Below the pieces are notes generated by a model. It did no database searches. It was not told where the DNA came from and was given only the letters and a program-made list of their open reading frames with translations. Below, one piece after another: positions 7,220 through 9,445 of a DNA stretch of 9,445 nt. The DNA is taken from contig DHTG01000084.1 in NCBI GenBank assembly GCA_002411545.1, positions 1-9,445 on the forward strand. Reading direction: 5' to 3'. Every line of letters starts with the position of its first letter. Position 1 is the first letter of the stretch. The DNA comes from Bacteroidales bacterium UBA5266. Its GTDB lineage: Bacteria > Bacteroidota > Bacteroidia > Bacteroidales > WCHB1-69. Both the position numbers and the translations under genes were made by a program.

Positions 7220-8667
7220 TTTTTTATCTTTTTAGAGAAAAACTCTAGGTTTTTCAATTTGTGTAATTTTCGTTGCCACATTTCGATGTCTAAGAGTTGA
7301 GACTCTTTAGAGGCTTTATATACCAAAAATATACCTATAGGCAACAGAACCGCCGAAGCTATCCACATGCCGTAAGAGGGATCAATAACCCCCATCCTCG
7401 ACATACGTTCACCTATAGTCGATAGAGCCCAATAAAAAACAAAAATAAAGATACTTGTAGTCAGGGGTATTCCAATTCCTCCTTTACGGATAATCGCCCC
7501 TAAGGGTGCACCAATAAAAAATAAAAGCAAACAGGCACACGCCAGTGCATATTTTCGATGCCATTCTATCTCATACCTGCGCAATAAGTATTCTTGGGAA
7601 TTAAAATCCATATAGTTGAATTCAAGCATACTTTTATGTTCACGTGCCACTTGTAAAGCATATTGATATATGCTTAAGGAATCCTGCAAATTGAAATCTT
7701 TATGGATTAAAACTGTGGTTGAGTCGTAAGAAGTTGTGCTATCGTTGTAATGCGTGAAAATATTTCTAAACGAAGCCAATAAACGGGGACCTATTTCAGC
7801 TTTGCCTTGCATGATTTTATGTTGCATCGTATCAATCATTGTATCTAACTGACTTACATTTAACATATCATAACTATCTTTGTACATCTCTTCATCGGTA
7901 CGTTGCATGGCAAATGATGATAAATCAAAACTCATACGTTGTTCTTTGAATGTACCTCGCAAAAGGGATATTTCTTCCGGACTTTTATTTCTTTTTTCTT
8001 CGTTATATCGAAAGTTTTCATCGTAGATAATGCCATCTTTCAAATGAAACACTAAATAATGCTTGTCTTGCGACATAAACATCATCCCTGATTTAGCATA
8101 GGTAACCGTTGTATAGTTATTGACGCGCGTATGATCATATATTAACACATCGTATATATGTTGATTGTCTTTGTCTTTTTTACCTATACGAATAATATAA
8201 TTATCAATACCATCATAAAATACACCTTCTTCAATGTTTAATGCCGGTTTTTGAGAACGTATATCAATTAATAAGGTTTTGGCTTTTAAGTTAGCCACCG
8301 GGACAATGTTATTGGTAACAAAAAACCCTAAAGCGGAACTTAACACGGTAAAAACAATGAGCGATCGCATTATACGATATAAAGGAATACCGGCCGATTT
8401 CATGGCTGTAAGCTCATAACGCTCGCCTAAATTGCCAAAAAGCACCAAGGAAGACAATAATATAGCCAACGGCAATGCCATAGGTACAAAGGTAAATGAT
8501 ATGTAACCCATCAATTGAAACAAAATTTTCAACTCTAAGCCCTTTCCTACCAAATCATCCACATATTTCCAGAAAAATTGCATTAAAAAAATAAAAACAA
8601 CCACAAAAAAGGTCATAAAAAAAAGACCTATATAGCTTTTAAATAAATAAAAATCAATTTTCTTCAC
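7216..8667 (-). CDS. LptF/LptG-family (YjgP/YjgQ) lipopolysaccharide export permease
   Basis: This 483-residue inner-membrane protein has the family layout of three N-terminal helices, a large periplasmic domain and three C-terminal helices. Helices lie near 10-32, 50-78 and 99-122; the soluble region, expected to be the beta-jellyroll that passes lipid A-linked glycan to LptC/LptA, spans roughly 125-370; the last helices are near 372-393, 398-420 and 433-452. Family landmarks include the GNLGERYELTAMKSAGIPLYRIM segment (78-100), the coupling helix contacting the LptB ATPase, and GAPLGAIIRKGG (384-395). In the Lpt machine, LptF and LptG pair with LptB2 to extract lipopolysaccharide from the inner membrane. 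I cannot decide between LptF and LptG from one paralogue. It is first in a two-gene unit with the glycosyltransferase; its TGA overlaps the next ATG. Start ATG at 8665-8667 precedes the typical basic-hydrophobic N-terminus. Confidence 0.92.
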   Translation of the reverse strand: MKKIDFYLFKSYIGLFFMTFFVVVFIFLMQFFWKYVDDLVGKGLELKILFQLMGYISFTFVPMALPLAILLSSLVLFGNLGERYELTAMKSAGIPLYRIMRSLIVFTVLSSALGFFVTNNIVPVANLKAKTLLIDIRSQKPALNIEEGVFYDGIDNYIIRIGKKDKDNQHIYDVLIYDHTRVNNYTTVTYAKSGMMFMSQDKHYLVFHLKDGIIYDENFRYNEEKRNKSPEEISLLRGTFKEQRMSFDLSSFAMQRTDEEMYKDSYDMLNVSQLDTMIDTMQHKIMQGKAEIGPRLLASFRNIFTHYNDSTTSYDSTTVLIHKDFNLQDSLSIYQYALQVAREHKSMLEFNYMDFNSQEYLLRRYEIEWHRKYALACACLLLFFIGAPLGAIIRKGGIGIPLTTSIFIFVFYWALSTIGERMSRMGVIDPSYGMWIASAVLLPIGIFLVYKASKESQLLDIEMWQRKLHKLKNLEFFSKKIKK

Positions 8668-8759
8668 AACAGCTATTTGTTATTGAGTTGATTAATACAC
8701 GTTGGCTGTATACTTTCAATGCTTTTTTTGTTTCTTGTAATTGCTTTAAAGTCGACATG

Positions 8760-8767
8760 CAAATGTA
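8760..8767 (-). promoter_or_regulatory. Proximal -7 box (TACATTTG) for the permease-glycosyltransferase operon
   Basis: Read on the minus strand, 8767 to 8760 is TACATTTG, an exact TAnnTTTG match, about 93 nt upstream of the permease ATG. A minus-strand TTG at 8788-8786 lies 18 nt further upstream and could serve as the -33 element. This is the better of the two boxes in the region. Confidence 0.55.
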
Positions 8768-8833
8768 CTAAAATTATCGAATTAGCAAGTCGGACTATTC
8801 CTAGTTTTTACAATGAATGTTTTGCTATAGATG

Positions 8834-8841
8834 CAAATGTA
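8834..8841 (-). promoter_or_regulatory. Distal -7 box (TACATTTG), second copy
   Basis: Read on the minus strand, 8841 to 8834 is again TACATTTG, 74 nt upstream of the first copy and inside the same 11-bp sequence ATGCAAATGTA (plus strand, 8831-8841 versus 8757-8767). No -33 TTG is seen at normal spacing, so it may be a weak second promoter of the permease operon with a leader of about 160 nt, or part of a repeated binding site. Confidence 0.35.
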
Positions 8842-9064
8842 AGGGAATCTTTGCTAAAATGGATAGTTTACATCAAGGGATGAATAGTGAGACATATGAC
8901 TTTTTGTCAGAAACCGCTTTCATCTGTCAGTTTTGGTGAAATTGAAACAACGAGCTGTTATACTGACATATAGTACGCATAATACGAAAATAGATTTTCT
9001 TTGGCATAATGATTGACAAAAAGCTTAGAGAATTAAATAAATATATAGAATAAATAAAAAATTG

Positions 9065-9070
9065 AAAGGA
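9065..9070 (+). promoter_or_regulatory. Shine-Dalgarno-like site of dnaK
   Basis: AAAGGA ends 7 nt before the dnaK ATG at 9078, a good match in sequence and spacing to a classic ribosome binding site. The other genes of this window have no comparable site, in keeping with the weak use of Shine-Dalgarno pairing in Bacteroidota. Confidence 0.45.
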
Positions 9071-9077
9071 TAAAATA

Positions 9078-9445
9078 ATGGGAAAAATAATAGGAATAGA
9101 CTTAGGTACCACCAATTCATGTGTGGCAGTAATGGAAGGAAACGAACCTGTAGTTATCCCTAACAGCGAAGGCAACAGGACCACTCCCTCCATTGTTGGT
9201 TTTTTGGATAACGGAGAGCGCAAGATAGGCGATCCGGCCAAACGTCAGGCGGTTACCAATCCTAAAAAAACGGTTTCTTCCATTAAACGATTTATGGGCG
9301 AAACCTTTGATCGTGTAGATAAAGAAGTAAAACGTGTAAGTTATACCGTTGTAAAAGGCGACAACAATACCCCTCGGGTGAAGATTGACGATCGCATGTA
9401 TACACCGCAAGAAATATCGGCTATGGTACTTCAAAAGATGAAGAA
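9078..9445 (+). CDS. dnaK: Chaperone DnaK (Hsp70), N-terminal part, cut by the window edge
   Basis: The first 122 codons are present and the frame runs off the right edge without a stop. The translation begins [20 protein letters not shown], the ATPase phosphate-1 loop (IDLGTTNS at residues 6-13) that defines Hsp70 proteins, followed by EGNRTTPS (31-38), [16 protein letters not shown] (50-65) and IKRFMGE (69-75), all diagnostic of bacterial DnaK; K65 corresponds to the region of the catalytic lysine in the nucleotide-binding domain. The full protein should be around 630-640 residues. It folds and protects proteins in the cytoplasm with DnaJ and GrpE in an ATP-driven cycle. It is divergent from the permease operon and has an AT-rich leader. 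No CIRCE or other recognised heat-shock operator is visible upstream, so its regulation cannot be read from this sequence. Confidence 0.97.
   Translation, partial: MGKIIGIDLGTTNSCVAVMEGNEPVVIPNSEGNRTTPSIVGFLDNGERKIGDPAKRQAVTNPKKTVSSIKRFMGETFDRVDKEVKRVSYTVVKGDNNTPRVKIDDRMYTPQEISAMVLQKMK

Larger units (their letters stand above)
8668..9077. other. 410-bp divergent intergenic region between the permease gene and dnaK
   Basis: No gene was recognised in this stretch: no tRNA-like fold, no CIRCE (TTAGCACTC-N9-GAGTGCTAA) element and no ORF with protein-like features. It holds two minus-strand -7 boxes for the permease (8760-8767 and 8834-8841), a 7-bp inverted repeat (TGTCAGT 8925-8931 with ACTGACA 8962-8968), a direct repeat GACATAT (8891-8897 and 8965-8971) and a very AT-rich dnaK leader from about 9031. 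No exact TAnnTTTG box faces dnaK; TTGACA occurs at 9013-9018 but no matching -10 element lies at normal spacing. Confidence 0.5.

Noticed and set aside
8880..8939. A 19-codon plus-strand open frame (ATG at 8880) upstream of dnaK, considered as a leader peptide
   Set aside because: There is no ribosome binding site, no repeated regulatory codons and no attenuator-like hairpin; a frame this short is expected by chance.
9013..9047. An E. coli-style sigma-70 promoter (TTGACA at 9013-9018) for dnaK
   Set aside because: No TATAAT-like hexamer occurs 16-18 nt downstream, and Bacteroidota primary sigma factors do not use this consensus.
8927..9434. Two minus-strand open frames of about 105 codons opposite the dnaK start
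   Set aside because: They lie antisense to the unmistakable DnaK N-terminus and the AT-rich leader, overlap each other, and have low-complexity translations with no recognised motif.
1..9445. A new defence, mobile or biosynthetic system in the window
   Set aside because: Every gene falls in a known family or is a plain TPR protein, with no integrase, transposase, toxin-antitoxin pair, CRISPR repeat, reverse transcriptase or assembly-line motif.

Overview
The window is AT-rich bacterial chromosome, almost certainly from the phylum Bacteroidota and probably the order Bacteroidales. Three things support this. The intergenic regions carry TAnnTTTG -7 promoter boxes. Most genes lack a clear Shine-Dalgarno sequence. 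The protein set is typical of the group: a glutaminyl-cyclase-type M28 enzyme, a viroplasmin-type RNase HI ending in IPADFGRK, and an LptF/LptG-type permease. The species cannot be named from the sequence alone.

Layout. (1) 1-2612, plus strand: the 3' part of a secreted-type glutaminyl-peptide cyclotransferase/M28 metalloenzyme, then, 2 nt later, an exported TPR-repeat protein. (2) 2670-4281, plus strand: a -7 promoter box, ribonuclease HI with an N-terminal viroplasmin domain, and 8 nt later a 10-helix EamA/DMT transporter. (3) 4338-4964, minus strand: protein-L-isoaspartate O-methyltransferase, convergent with the transporter. (4) 4965-5037: a short divergent intergenic region in which two opposite -7 boxes abut as a perfect 18-bp palindrome. 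(5) 5038-6027, plus strand: a Gfo/Idh/MocA oxidoreductase whose 3' end overlaps the next, convergent gene by 11 bp. (6) 6017-8667, minus strand: an LptF/LptG-family permease followed by a GT4-type glycosyltransferase, coupled by an ATGA overlap. (7) 8668-9077: a 410-bp divergent intergenic region. (8) 9078 to the end: the first 122 codons of dnaK.

Functional picture. The window mixes housekeeping and envelope functions: RNA-DNA hybrid removal, repair of damaged proteins, chaperoning, lipopolysaccharide transport and glycan assembly, export-linked proteins and small-molecule efflux. The permease-glycosyltransferase pair is the clearest functional unit and points to outer-membrane glycolipid biogenesis. 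I found no mobile element, CRISPR array, rRNA, tRNA or defence island, and no convincing new system. The most notable features are small-scale: the palindromic back-to-back promoter, the promoter-embedded false start of RNase HI, the overlapping genes, and the repeated promoter boxes upstream of the permease.
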